From Forficula auricularia (Eukaryota > Arthropoda > Insecta > Dermaptera > Forficulidae), in the NCBI GenBank assembly GCA_024734495.1, contig JALMQS010000890.1:1054001-1118000 (forward strand): a stretch of 64,000 nt of DNA. Direction: 5' to 3'. The notes beneath the pieces were generated by a model. That model had not been told where the DNA came from. It worked only from the letters and a program-made list of their open reading frames with translations, and ran no database searches. Both the position numbers and the translations under genes were made by a program. Position 1 is the stretch's first letter; the number at the start of each line of letters is the position of its first letter. Positions 11,976 to 21,401 of this stretch are shown here, one piece after another.

Positions 11976-12290
11976 AGGTAATTAGTAGAGATTGTGGTGT
12001 TGGTGCAAGGTGAAACATCTTTAATAAAGATAAGAGTAAATAAATATGATATTTAATATTGATTTACATATGAGTTAAGGATTCTTGGTCACTTATTTCA
12101 CATTAAAATTAAAAAATTAAAAGATGTAAATTTTTTTTCTTTCAATATATATATTTCGGGCTATCGACCCATCTTCAGGAAGTACAGAAAATAACGTTTT
12201 TTTTAATTTTTTAATTTTAATGTTAAGTAAGTGACCAAGAATCCTTAACTCATAGTAAATCAATATTAAATATAATAAATTCAAATTTAG
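11976..12290. mobile_element. Hammerhead element (AUAU class) with 3' box and foldback arms
   Basis: Arms at about 12062-12120 and 12215-12278 are inverted copies. A minus-strand hammerhead lies between them (12139-12184). The left outer end carries the family 3' box (GTGGTGTTGGTGC...GGTGAAACAT, 11990-12013). The element interrupts a dispersed sequence that continues after 12690, judged by the uninterrupted relative at 48960-49020. Confidence 0.65.
12139..12184 (-). ncRNA. Hammerhead ribozyme, intact core, AUAU helix III
   Basis: On the minus strand: CUGAAGA (plus 12172-12178), extra U, stem II GGGU/GCCC with loop CGAUA, GAA (plus 12155-12157), then the palindromic run AUAUAUAU, U as cleavage nucleotide and GAAAG. 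The GAA of GAAAG can pair with UUC before the core (helix I). Position 7 is unconstrained in hammerheads, so CUGAAGA is a full match. Confidence 0.7.
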
Positions 12291-12665
12291 GGAACGAAGA
12301 AAAGATTATTTTTATTACAGACAAAAGGATCAGCCGGGGCTCGAACCCGGGATCTTTGCATATGTACTGCAATGCTTTGTCATAAGAGGTTTACCTCCTA
12401 TATCCACTAAGCTACTGATCCCCGAACTCAAACTAATACCTTTTGTCTATATGAATTATGGAATTTCTTTTTTAATCCTCTCCTCGTTCATTTTTCGCAG
12501 CGTAGGCCTTGATTCATTAATTAAACAATTAATTATTCCAGCGCCTCCCAATCGATCGCAGACCCCAAAGATCGAAAATAATTTTCTCTTCACCCGGGGC
12601 GCGACCACAACGAGGCCGTGTAAAGACAATTAATAACAAATTCAAATTTAGGGAACGAAGAAAAT
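12291..12665 (-). mobile_element. tRNA-derived SINE, copy B, with flanking direct repeat
   Basis: The minus-strand tRNA-like head (plus 12328-12421) has acceptor GGATCAG/CTGATCC, an A-box-like GCTTAGTGGATATAGGAGG, the B-box GGTTCGAGCC, and a GCATTGC...GCA variable-arm-like hairpin. The tail matches copy A. The block AAATTCAAATTTAGGGAACG occurs at 12277 and again at 12640, so the segment may be a SINE plus duplicated flank or a SINE dimer. The GC-richer part at 12470-12630, with a 60-codon ORF, is unidentified. Confidence 0.6.
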
Positions 12666-12689
12666 ATAATATTTATTTACTCTTAACTT

Positions 12690-13075
12690 TATCGAAAAAA
12701 GTGCGAGTTTTTTGGATAGGTATTCAAAAGTGATCCGGGAGCTGTTTTTGGATCCCCATGAAAAATCGAACCACTGGACCAATTTTCTATTTTTTTTATC
12801 GACGCGAAATTTTGTCCTCTTTAATTTATTGTTGGACGGTTATTTACAAAATATGGGCCGTTTCCGAGTTATAAGCAAAATAAAGTAAAACAATTGAAAA
12901 AGTCCGAAAATTTCGAGGTTTTTCGGCCACCAAAAGTTTTCCCCAACACTTTTGAAGTCGCAAACTTAGATTTGGCATACCCACACCATACCAAATGATC
13001 CTAGAAAAAAATCTTCCCGCAATTAATGGGCGCTGAACCACTTTTTGGATCCTTTATTTACTTGGGCTATAAGGC
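12690..13075. repeat. Dispersed repeat segment related to 48960-49290
   Basis: It shares ordered blocks with 48.96-49.29 kb: AAAAAAGTGCGAGTTTT versus AAAATTACGAGTTTT, ATTCAAAAGTGATCC versus ATTCAAAAGTAATCC, then GGGAGCTG/GGGGCTG. Together with the minisatellite it belongs to one larger element. ORFs here are not supported. Confidence 0.5.
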
Positions 13076-13159
13076 TAAGAATGCAAAATAGTGTGATTTT
13101 TTTAAGGCAAAACCATTTTCAAAAACATTATTTTTTCTAATGTATCACTCCGTCTATTT

Positions 13160-13262
13160 TATTATACTTTTACAAGCGTGCCTTATGCACGTATTCGTAG
13201 CTCGGCCATCCGGACTGGTTGCCCTGACAGAGAGCGTCTCTGATACCCAAAAGTTGAGACCC
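13160..13262. repeat. GC-rich hairpin repeat related to 22005-22085
   Basis: The order GCGTGCC..., GTAGCTCGGCC, CCGGACTGGTTGCCCTG, GCGTC matches 22025-22075 with substitutions. The 22-kb copy has a clear GCGTGCC/GGCACGC hairpin. Possibly the end of a rolling-circle or other DNA transposon, but no CTRR terminus is evident. Confidence 0.45.
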
Positions 13263-13386
13263 TAGATTAAAATTTTAAAATTAAAAAAAAAACGACAACA
13301 AATGTATTAAAAAAATAAAATAATTTTCTTTTGAATTCAGTCTACGAAGTTATCAAATACAAAAAAATAAATTTTTTGAAATCTTA

Positions 13387-13622
13387 TCTACTCTTATTAA
13401 ACGAGCAAAATTGTTTATATATTTGTTTGTATCTTGGTTCTATTTTGAAAACGGCTCTACCAATTTTGATGAAATTCACTGGTTAGGGGGTTTAATTTGA
13501 AAACGGCTCTCAAATAAAAATCGACCTTTTTATCAGAATTTTAAATTAAAAATAATTTTAAAATAAAGCTTTTAACTGAAGGAAAAAGTTACCCAGCATC
13601 GCTCGGTGCCTCCAGGTACTAT
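13387..13622 (+). mobile_element. Short non-autonomous Helitron 1
   Basis: Starts TCTACTCTTATTAAACGAGC, followed by GAAAACGGCTCTACC and TTTTGATGAAAT, a 5' arrangement common to arthropod Helitrons. Ends with the CAGCATCGCTCGG hairpin remnant, TGCCTCCAGG and TACTAT (a mutated CTRR). Only 236 bp. No Rep/helicase. Confidence 0.75.
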
Positions 13623-13679
13623 ACTATTAAATCAACAATTTTTATATATATTTATATATAAGTAAATTACATAAAAGAA

Positions 13680-13860
13680 TCTTCAAATGTTTATTGAAAT
13701 ACCAAACGATTCGGGAGTACTCTATTTCCTCCTTTATCAATGGAATTTAATTAGAAAAAAGAAAAAAAGTTGCTTTATTAAGTAAAATATAAAGCAACAT
13801 AAGCAATTATTCTCTTGGAACGTTTGATATTTCAATAAACGCTTGAATATTGTTTTTCAT
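13680..13860. repeat. Decayed hammerhead inverted dimer
   Basis: The left piece (13697-13748, minus) has the shape of the 27.8-kb site. The UGGUAUUU segment pairs with AAAUUCCA, helix I around a mutated core (UUGAUAA), and GAA-UCGU replaces GAA-ACGU. The right piece repeats GAACGTTTGATATTTCAATAAACG (13818-13842, interrupted here) in the opposite direction. Inactive. Confidence 0.55.
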
Positions 13861-14085
13861 AAAAGATTTGTATTGATTTATATTAAAAAAATCAATAACC
13901 TATTTTTAATAAATTTATATACTTACCAGTAGATATAGTTTCTCGAAAATTACTCTAACGATTTCAATGAAAATCACGGATTAGTGAGTTTTTTGGGTCA
14001 ACAAATCTACCTGTAGAATTTAGGGTATCGTCTTAGGATGACTCTAATTTGAATAGTTTTTTCTTAATTAAATTGATTATAATAA

Positions 14086-15358
14086 TTAGTACCTGGAGCC
14101 ACCGAGCGATGCTCGGCAAATAAATTCTGATAAAAACCACCCCGTCACTGCACACCGCCCCGGCACTCCACCCCCTGGACCCCACATCCATACCAGCCCC
14201 GCTACGCCCCTGGACCCTCGCCACGTCCCCTGGACAACCACCCCCATTCCGATCCCGCGTAACGCACCCCCGCTATTCCCCCTGGACCCCGAACCCGCCA
14301 CTCCACCAACCCCGCACCCCACCTCCTGCACCACCCATCCCCACCCCGTTTTTCCATTTCTAATTTTCTAGTGGCCCACAGCATTATGTATATATAGGTA
14401 TATAAATAAATTCCGTATAATTATTTTTTTAATTAAATAACAATTTATCGAGTTTTATAATAATCAATTAAATTGGCAAATTCTAATAAATAATCATATT
14501 TCTTATTAACTCTTTGTGGGATTTAATACTTGAATTTATAATCAATTAAATTCGAATTATTTTAAATGAATTTATGTATACATTGTATTTGAGCTTCGAC
14601 TTCGGAGATTACTTCTCCACCATCGACTGTCCTTGATAATCTTTTTAGTAATTGTTTTTAATAAGAGGGAAAAACTAATTAAATAAAAAAACCTCTTTTC
14701 CGATTTAATCATTTATTACCAATTAGTTCTTCCTAATCGTCAAATTCAATCAATCAGTTAAATTTTTTTTTTTTTTTTTTATAAATTTTATTAAACCAAT
14801 TATTTTACATGAATTTATGCATACATTGTATTTTGAGCTTCGATTCCGGAGATTACTTCTCCACCATCGACTGTCCTTGATTCATCTTTAGTCCTTGTTT
14901 TTAATAAGAGGAAAAATCTAATTAGATAAAAAAAACCTCTTTTCCGATAATTATTTCAATTCCATTATTCCCCAATCAAGTCGATTGGTCAATTATCATC
15001 TCTCTTCCTCTCTTTCTCATCCAATCAATTAAATTGTTTAATTTTAATATATATATATTAATATTTGCTATAACCTATTAGTGGGTTTTAAAATTAAAAA
15101 ACAAATAAATAAAAGATAATTGAAAAAAATGTAAAAAAAACTTTTTTATTCAGATTTTCATCTATCAATAATTACTTTAATTAAGAAAAGATCAATTAAG
15201 ATGAAATTTGTCGAGGTCCAGGCCTAGCCAGATCGTTTTCTCATCCTCAAAACTTGTTAATAGAGTTGGTTTCATCAAAATCGTTAGAGCAGTTTTCAAA
15301 ATAGAACTAAGATACAAATATATATATAAACAGTTTTTGCTCGTTTAATAAGAGTAGA
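14086..15358 (-). mobile_element. Non-autonomous Helitron 2 with C/G-rich segment and internal tandem duplication
   Basis: The 5' end is at 15358 (minus reading TCTACTCTTATTAAACGAGC), followed by a GAAAACTGCTCTAACG block. The 3' end is at 14086: hairpin CCGAGC-AUC-GCUCGG, TGGCTCCAGG, TACTAA (CTRR). Near the 3' end, 14140-14345 is strikingly C-rich on the plus strand. A 240-bp module (CGGAGATTACTTCTCCACC...) occurs twice in tandem (14560-14770 and 14800-15030) and once in Helitron 6 (61060-61270). The GC-rich ORFs are compositional artefacts. Confidence 0.8.
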
Positions 15359-15984
15359 TTAACAAATGAGTGTGTCAATAAAAATGTATAATTAATTGTT
15401 TTTTTTTCAATTTTATTATATTAATTAATTGTTTTTAATTTGTTAAATTTTAAAAGCCACTAATAGCTCATTACAAATAATATTATATTTTAAAATTAGG
15501 AAATTTATTATTAATTAAAGAATTAACTGAAATGATTATCAATTATCGGAGATCTTGTTAGGATCAAGGATATCAAGATGCCAAAGAGGTTTTTTATTTT
15601 TTTATTTGTTTATAATAATTTTTAGAGGTGATTTCATTTGAAGACGAAGTGGTAAAACTCACTGATGAATTAATGCAAAGGGGAGTCTAAGGATAATGAA
15701 AACTACGAATTCTTAATAAAATAATTTATTGGAAAGTTATTTTTGTCCTCTTAAAAAATCAGACTCTTTGTTCAGGTTTCAAAAGAGTCGCCGAAGGAAT
15801 CTCCGTTCACTTGCGTAAAATTAGCTTTTGAATTATTTTCGACCTTATTTCCTTTAGGAAAAATTATTTTATCTTTTGAAAAAATCTTCAGTGTTTTCCA
15901 GTATAAGAGCCTCGCCTGTGTGTTCTAAGTTATTCATTCTAATCGAACGCTCTGAATTGCGGGTTGCATCATTAGGTGTTAAAT
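15359..15984. other. No recognisable feature
   Basis: AT-rich spacer between a Helitron and the outer part of the 16-kb hammerhead arm. No gene seen. Confidence 0.35.
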
Positions 15985-16382
15985 ATTAAAATCTTATCAT
16001 TATTATTGTTCAGTTCCATAATCAGTATTAGATATAACAAGTCAGAAGAAAAAAGGAAACAATTAAACACCGTTTTAAATTATACGACCAATCTCAACGT
16101 TTCACTAATTTATTGTAAGCTTCATCAGGCTCTATACAAAAAATAAATACAATTGAATCACTCACAATCATTAAAATTAACCCAGACATTATATATTTAC
16201 CTTGATTAAATTATTTTCATACAGTTTGTCATTCAATTTTTTCTTGTTATTTAGAATACATATACGAGCCCCGTCCCATCTCAATTGGCCTACCAATATT
16301 TTTTCTTTTTAAATAAAATTATGCTAATTCACGGTAAATTTAATTTAAATATTTATTTTTATTATCATTTGAACAAAAGTTT
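15985..16382 (-). mobile_element. Left arm of a hammerhead element split by the LTR retrotransposon
   Basis: 16085-16382 plus 19011-19060 is the inverted counterpart of 21560-21830. The paralogous arm is uninterrupted, so the LTR element at 16383-19010 inserted into this arm. The outer part (about 15985-16085) matches 21790-21860 less well. Confidence 0.7.
16085..16140 (-). ncRNA. Hammerhead ribozyme, intact core but weak stem II
   Basis: Minus strand: CUGAUGA (plus 16122-16128), extra A, GCU...AGU (three pairs including G-U), GAA (16101-16103), ACGU palindrome, U. Core residues are present. Stem II is short and helix I unclear, so activity is doubtful. Confidence 0.6.
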
Positions 16383-16866
16383 TGTACTGGCTGAAAAATC
16401 GCCAGTTAACACTTTTGCCCTTACAGGCAAAAATAAATAAATAAACAACAATACACAATCACACGATAACAATAATATTAACGGCAACACGGCACACGTT
16501 ATACGAACACACGATAACAGACCCGAGCAAGTCTTTTATTACTTGACGAAGCGGCATCCATATATCATCTGTTTCTCCAAAACGAAAGCAGAGTATAAAC
16601 ACTCTTCACTTCACTTGGCACCTTGCCAGCTCGACAACCATATGTGTTCGGTACGCGTTATAATAAAACGAAACGATAATAGATCCGAGCAAGCCTACTA
16701 TATTACTTGACAAATCGAAATCCATATATCATCTGACTGCCACATGTTCATTAGTCAACACTCACTCCTATAGCCTCCACGTCATGGAGTCGTTCCTGCT
16801 CGAATAGTTCACTGTTCAGACACTAGGCTCCCGGGATGTAACCGCGGCACTTTTATTTTGGTTACA
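16383..16866 (-). repeat. 3' LTR of the non-autonomous LTR retrotransposon
   Basis: 484 bp. On the element's strand it begins TGTAACC (plus 16866) and ends TACA-type CA (plus 16383), matching the other LTR apart from about 310 bp missing from its U5-side half. It contains a twofold internal repeat built on ATCCGAGCAAG...CATATATCATCTG. It is preceded on the element strand by a G-run, the polypurine tract (plus 16871-16880). The flanking TSD is GTTT (16379-16382). Confidence 0.85.
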
Positions 16867-16938
16867 TATCCCCCCCAGCGGGAAAGTTCCGGGAGCTCGG
16901 GAAGGTTCTGGGTCGAGAACACCTTCCTCCGATAGTTT

Positions 16939-18120
16939 TTATATACCCGGATCAAAAGGGAAAGGATGTGGATAGGGTAAGCTAAACGTGAAAAAGGGGC
17001 ACGGGACATAAATGGGAAGTGGCACTGGGACTGGAAAATTTAAATTGTATTTTTCTCCATTTTGTACTTCCGTTGTCTCATCCTCTCTAGAATATATTTC
17101 TTCAGCTGTTTCTAGAGGCTGATCAATTACAGTTTCAGGGCTTACTTCAGTTGTCACTGTGTCAGATTCCTCTTCTTCTTCAACGGATTGAATATTTGGT
17201 TTTTTATCAATCAGTTCTTCATCGAAGTCTCCATTAACATTATCCAAAGAAATATTTTCAACCTCCCTTATTTGATTTTGATCAATCTCATCAGGATCAT
17301 CCGGATCACTATCTTCATGAATATTATCACCAGGTTCTTCTTGTTCAATTTCATCATGATCACTCTCAAAATTGACAATTTCACCAGGTACTTCATCATC
17401 TTCATTAAGATCATCATCATTGACATCTTCATCAACATCATCATTAACCACTTCATCAACGTCATCAAGGACATCTTCACTCTTAATTAAAATCACAGAT
17501 TTTGATTCAACTTCTTCAGGTTTTTCCCAATGTTCAACTTCTGAGTATTCAATTTCTGAATAGTCTTCAACTTCTTCAAAGTGTTCCACTTCTCCAAAAT
17601 GTTCAACATTTTCATATAGTTGAACTTGTTTATCTACTTCTAAATCTTCCCGTTTTATTAATGGGTCCGGGACGGTACGAGACGGTATGGTAGGAGATGA
17701 ATAAAAGGAGAAGCACGGGACGATATGATGATAAGGAATGGGACCTGGCGATACGGTAGAAGACGAGAAATCGGTACTAGGGATGGCAGAAGGAAGAACT
17801 CCTGTGTGTGGCACTCCTACACGTTTTACCAACGCTTTATACTTGTTTATTATGGCGTCGATGATATCGGTGAAGGCCACCCACGTCATCGGGATCTCAA
17901 CTTTTTCTTTGGGATCAGAAGTGCGGCAATTACACCTGCGAATGCCCTTCTGGACCTCCCCAAATTGAGATTCCAACCCTGGTAACATCTCTAGGATAAT
18001 TTTAAAATCTTCTACCTGAGAAGGGGTCAGCTGTGTGCATTCCTCGTAAAGGAACCGAACATGGTCGAATAAATCATCTCGTTCGGCCACTAGTTCTTCC
18101 ACGAATCGCTCGGTCGCCAT
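16939..18120 (-). CDS. Gag-like acidic protein of the LTR element (unassigned)
   Basis: A 393-residue ORF fills almost the whole internal region of the LTR element, starting 97 bp inside the 5' LTR and stopping 72 bp before the 3' LTR. That is the position of gag. Residues 1-110 are ordinary and helix-prone (start MATERFVEELVAERDD), with a CNC pair near residue 84. Residues from about 150 to 350 are extremely rich in Glu and Asp. The last 35 are proline-rich and aromatic (VPVPLPIYVPCPFF). I see no zinc knuckle, protease or RT motif. No signal peptide or membrane segment is evident. I cannot place it in a known gag family. It may be a particle protein or an element-specific protein. The frame is intact, which suggests a fairly recent insertion. 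Confidence 0.65.
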   Translation of the reverse strand: MATERFVEELVAERDDLFDHVRFLYEECTQLTPSQVEDFKIILEMLPGLESQFGEVQKGIRRCNCRTSDPKEKVEIPMTWVAFTDIIDAIINKYKALVKRVGVPHTGVLPSAIPSTDFSSSTVSPGPIPYHHIVPCFSFYSSPTIPSRTVPDPLIKREDLEVDKQVQLYENVEHFGEVEHFEEVEDYSEIEYSEVEHWEKPEEVESKSVILIKSEDVLDDVDEVVNDDVDEDVNDDDLNEDDEVPGEIVNFESDHDEIEQEEPGDNIHEDSDPDDPDEIDQNQIREVENISLDNVNGDFDEELIDKKPNIQSVEEEEESDTVTTEVSPETVIDQPLETAEEIYSREDETTEVQNGEKYNLNFPVPVPLPIYVPCPFFTFSLPYPHPFPFDPGI

Positions 18121-18196
18121 ATTGTTCTTTCCTTATAATCGGTAGTCACAAAATCACAAATGATTAATTAAGATACGGAACGTAAACCAAAAATAG

Positions 18197-18216
18197 GGTC
18201 CTTTGGTCGGGCGCCA
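18197..18216 (-). other. Primer-binding site of the LTR element
   Basis: On the element strand TGGCGCCCGACCAAAGG starts one base after the 5' LTR ends (..CAGCACA). TGGCGCCCGA is shared with PBSs that pair with lysine tRNA. Family assignment is by recognition only. Confidence 0.7.
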
Positions 18217-18217
18217 T

Positions 18218-19010
18218 TGTGCTGGGTGGAAAGTTCGCCAGTTAACACTTTGCCCATTCAGGCAAAAATAAATAAAATATTAAATGTTTGTTGTTTGAAA
18301 TATTATTTTATTTCAAACGGGTTTTGTATATATGTATAACAATGTGTTAACAATCTTTGTATATTAAATAACAAGGTGTTTAACAATCTTTGGTTTTACT
18401 TATTAAATACAGTTATATAAATTTAAACTTTAACAACAGATAATTATATTATCAAAACAATATTTGTATTTGAATTAGGCAATTGGCCATTTCTATAAAT
18501 AAATAACTTAAATATTTAATGATATTTAAGATAAGAGATATATATATTTATATATATAAATTATTGTTGAATTATCTTTCCACGATAACAACAATACTCA
18601 AACACACGAACAACAATAATATTAACGGCAACACGGCACACGTTTTACGAACACACGATAACAGACCCGAGCAAGTCTTTTATTACTTGACGAAGCGGCA
18701 TCCATATATCATCTGTTTCTCCAAAACGAAAGCAGAGTATAAACACTCTTCACTTCACTTGGCACCTTGCCAGCTCGACAACCATATGTGTTCGGTACGC
18801 GTTATAATAAAACGAAACGATAATAGATCCGAGCAAGCCTACTATATTACTTGACAAATCGAAATCCATATATCATCTGACTGCCACATGTTCATTAGTC
18901 ATCACTCACTCCTATAGCCTCCACGTCATGGAGTCGTTCCTGCTCGAATAGTTCACTGTTCAGACACTAGGCTCCCGGGATGTAACCGCGGCACTTTTAT
19001 TTTGGTTACA
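18218..19010 (-). repeat. 5' LTR of the non-autonomous LTR retrotransposon
   Basis: 793 bp, beginning TGTAACC at 19010 and ending ..CAGCACA at 18218. Nearly identical to the 3' LTR between 18595 and 19010. An AT-rich block of about 310 bp (18272-18590) is absent from the 3' LTR, so either an insertion here or a deletion there. The ORF at 18519-18854 lies wholly in the LTR and is not a gene. Confidence 0.85.
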
Positions 19011-19077
19011 GTTTAAACAATTTAAAACATTTTATTGTACATTTAACTTAAAATTATTTTTTAATTGTTAAAAACAT

Positions 19078-20445
19078 ATCTATATAATAAAAATTAATTT
19101 CCTTTTCTTTGTAAGCGCAGATCTCTCAAATGCCTGGACCGATTTGGCTAATGTTTTTTTTTAAATGTTTGTAATAGTCCAATTCAGGTTAATACGGAAA
19201 AAAATTGGAAAAGTTGCCCGGAAAATTGGAAAATTCTGGAAAAACTAAAAAGAGTTCAGGTTAGCCAACATAGCTTGCCAAACAATAAAAGAACTAAACT
19301 AGCAAAAAAAAAACTGCAACAAAGATTTAAAAAAATATCTATTTTTTAACCGACTTCAAAAAAGGAGGAGGTTCTCTATTCGACTGAATTTTTTTTTTTT
19401 TTTTGTGCCTATGTTACCTCTATATCTCAGCCAATTGTGAACCGATTTTGAAAAATTTTCTTGCATTGGGTCCAGTCTAGCTTCCGATTGGTCATATTTT
19501 TTTCATAGGTATTAGACCTTTTTGTTAGGTTTGTTCAGGCCTAACTCTTTGTTTATGAACCGATTTCGATGATTCTTTTTTTATTGGAAAGGGTGTATTT
19601 TAGGATGGTGCCATATTAATTTGGTCAAGTTCTGATGATATGATCACTATTAATAACATCACTAAAAAGAGAAAAATAAAAATAATTTTTAAGAAAAAAA
19701 TAAAACCGACTTCAAAAAATTAAATGCAACAAATAAAATACACTAAAAGGTATAAAATAATTATTATCTTATTTAGTTACAACTAAACGACGAAATATTA
19801 ACATGAAATTACTTTTTGAAGTCGGTGCCAAACAAACTGTACCTATAAGCAAGCATATCCTCCAAACGTACTAAGTAAGATCCGTCGAGTGCGATTCATG
19901 AAAGGTATATGTTTGTCACCGACTTCAAAAAGTAATTTCATGTTAATATTTCGTCGTTTAGTTGTAACTAAATAAGATAATAATTATTTTATACCTTTTA
20001 GTGTATTTTATTTGTTGCATTTAATTTTTTGAAGTTGGTTTTATTTTTTTCTTAAAAATTATTTTTATTTTCCTCTTTTTAGTGATGTTATTAATAGTGA
20101 TCATATCTTTAGAACTTTCCCAAATTAATATGACACCATCCCTAAGATACCCCCTTTTCAATAAAAAAAGGAACATCGAAATCGGTTCATAAACAAAGAA
20201 GTTAGGCCTAAACAAACCTAACAAAAAAGGTCTAATACCTATGAAAAAAATATGACCAATCGAAAGGTAGACTGAACCCAATGCGAATTTTTTTTTCAAA
20301 ATCGGTTCACAATTGGCGGAGATATGAAGTAACATAGACACAAAAAAAAAATTGAGTCGAATAGAGAACCTCTTCCTTTTTTGAAGTCGGTTAAAAATAA
20401 AAAAGTTCGAGCCAAGCTTTTGATTATATATATATAGATGAAAAA
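19078..20445. mobile_element. Foldback element with CCGACTTCAAAAAA arms, copy 1
   Basis: Both outer ends read inward as TCTATATA (19088 region on plus, 20440 on minus). Arms from about 19345 and 20400 are inverted copies beginning AACCGACTTCAAAAAAGGAG, and they include a T-tract and a second GACTTCAAAAAG motif near the middle (19820, 19922). The centre is near 19870. A second copy is at 52197-52935. The ORF at 20021-20341 is a shadow. The superfamily is unclear: the TC start is Helitron-like but the symmetry is not. Confidence 0.65.
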
Positions 20446-20995
20446 TATTTAATTTAAAATAAAATATGTTATTTAAAAATAATTTTTCTTAAAAATACCC
20501 TTGGGAATCTCACCTCATCCTTTTTCTATTGTATTTAAGACCCTCAGCCATTTCAAAAGAACTAAGCCTTTTGGCTTTTGTATTCGAGCTCATTCATTCA
20601 TTTCAATATTATTTATTTATTTCAAAGTTAATTATAAAGGATTATTGAAACTATACTAACTAAAGTAACTGAAAGGAATTCATTAGCTTTTGGAATTTCT
20701 ATAAAAATATATTTTAAAGATTAAAACCAAAAATTCAATTAGCCCGTAGAATTCTTTAAAGAAAACAAAATCATTTGAAAACCCATTTTTATATTGTTTT
20801 GAAATCTAGCAAATTTCAGCCTATTGAAATTATTAAAAACCTATTTTGAGCCTAATTAAACCTGAATTTTCTATAATCTAATAATAAACTTTAAAAGTTT
20901 ATTATTTTTAATTTTTTAATAGGATAATTCTCCCCAAATGACGATTTTTACCTTATTTATTGAATTTTTACAAGACAAAAACTTTATTTTAATTT
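20446..20995. other. No recognisable feature
   Basis: AT-rich sequence with no supported gene or repeat. Confidence 0.35.
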
Positions 20996-21140
20996 AAGTT
21001 GAAAGGTTCTTTTTGCCGAATAATTGAGTAGCAGAAGGGGACAATAAAATATTGTCTTCTGCTGGAAAAATAAATTTTTTAAATTCATTCATAAAGAGAT
21101 ATACTTTGTCCTCTTCATCAATCTATTACAATTAATTCAC
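20996..21140. mobile_element. Truncated hammerhead-family element (GGAGACAATAAAAG type)
   Basis: Contains the inverted 3' terminus (GCCGA...GAGTAGCAGAAGG) and the GGACAATAAAATATTG and GTCTTCTGCTGG blocks seen at 25.24 and 54.75 kb, then a decayed minus-strand ribozyme (GATGAAGAGGACAAAG, 21090-21115). Degenerate. Confidence 0.55.
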
Positions 21141-21184
21141 AAGAGTTGATATATGAAAGTGCTCTTTACACGTGTATAAAACAT

Positions 21185-21264
21185 CAATAAAACAGCCACG
21201 TGGGGGTCCAGGGGCGAAGCCCCCTGGCTAGCAAACGCCCGCCGAAGGCGGGCCTTGAAGCTAG
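21185..21264 (+). mobile_element. Helitron 3' terminus with two hairpins and CTAG
   Basis: Hairpin CAGGGGC-GAA-GCCCCCTG followed by GCTAG, then a second hairpin CCCGCC-GAA-GGCGGG followed 8 bases later by CTAG at 21261-21264 and then TTTTT. A GC hairpin a few bases before CTAG is the Helitron 3' hallmark. The 5' end was not located. The minus-strand ORF across it is not supported. Confidence 0.65.
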
Positions 21265-21401
21265 TTTTTATATAAAAAATAGTTCTTTGCTTTTCACGAT
21301 TTTTTTTTTTTTTTTTAAGAATCTTTGAATATGTGAAATAATCAAGTAGGCTTTGCCTTTTTCCAACAAAAGAAAGTTTGTTTTGTTTATTTTTAGTAAA
21401 A

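Larger units (their letters stand above)
16383..19010 (-). mobile_element. Non-autonomous LTR retrotransposon, complete, with 4-bp TSD
   Basis: 2,628 bp, reading right to left: 5' LTR (19010-18218), one-base gap, primer-binding site TGGCGCCCGACCAAAGG, one 393-codon ORF, polypurine tract, 3' LTR (16866-16383). TSD GTTT on both sides (16379-16382, 19011-19014). The PBS resembles lysine-tRNA-primed retroelements. No protease, reverse transcriptase or integrase is present, so it must be moved in trans. A 4-bp TSD fits Ty3/gypsy or BEL-type integrases. An empty paralogous site exists near 21600. Confidence 0.88.

Noticed and set aside
12451..12633. 60-codon ORF with AG and GT-like edges
   Set aside because: Considered as an exon, but it lies between SINE pieces and has no recognisable protein features.
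14033..14384. Overlapping minus-strand ORFs rich in Gly, Val and Trp
   Set aside because: Reading-frame artefacts of the C-rich block inside Helitron 2. Low complexity, no domain.
17188..17985. Plus-strand ORFs and a second minus-strand ORF over the LTR element
   Set aside because: Shadows of the 393-codon ORF. The acidic codons give Ile/Ser/Thr- or Met-rich nonsense in other frames.
18519..18854. 111-codon ORF in the 5' LTR
   Set aside because: Entirely in the LTR, includes a poly-Ile-Tyr run from AT repeats and has no counterpart protein.
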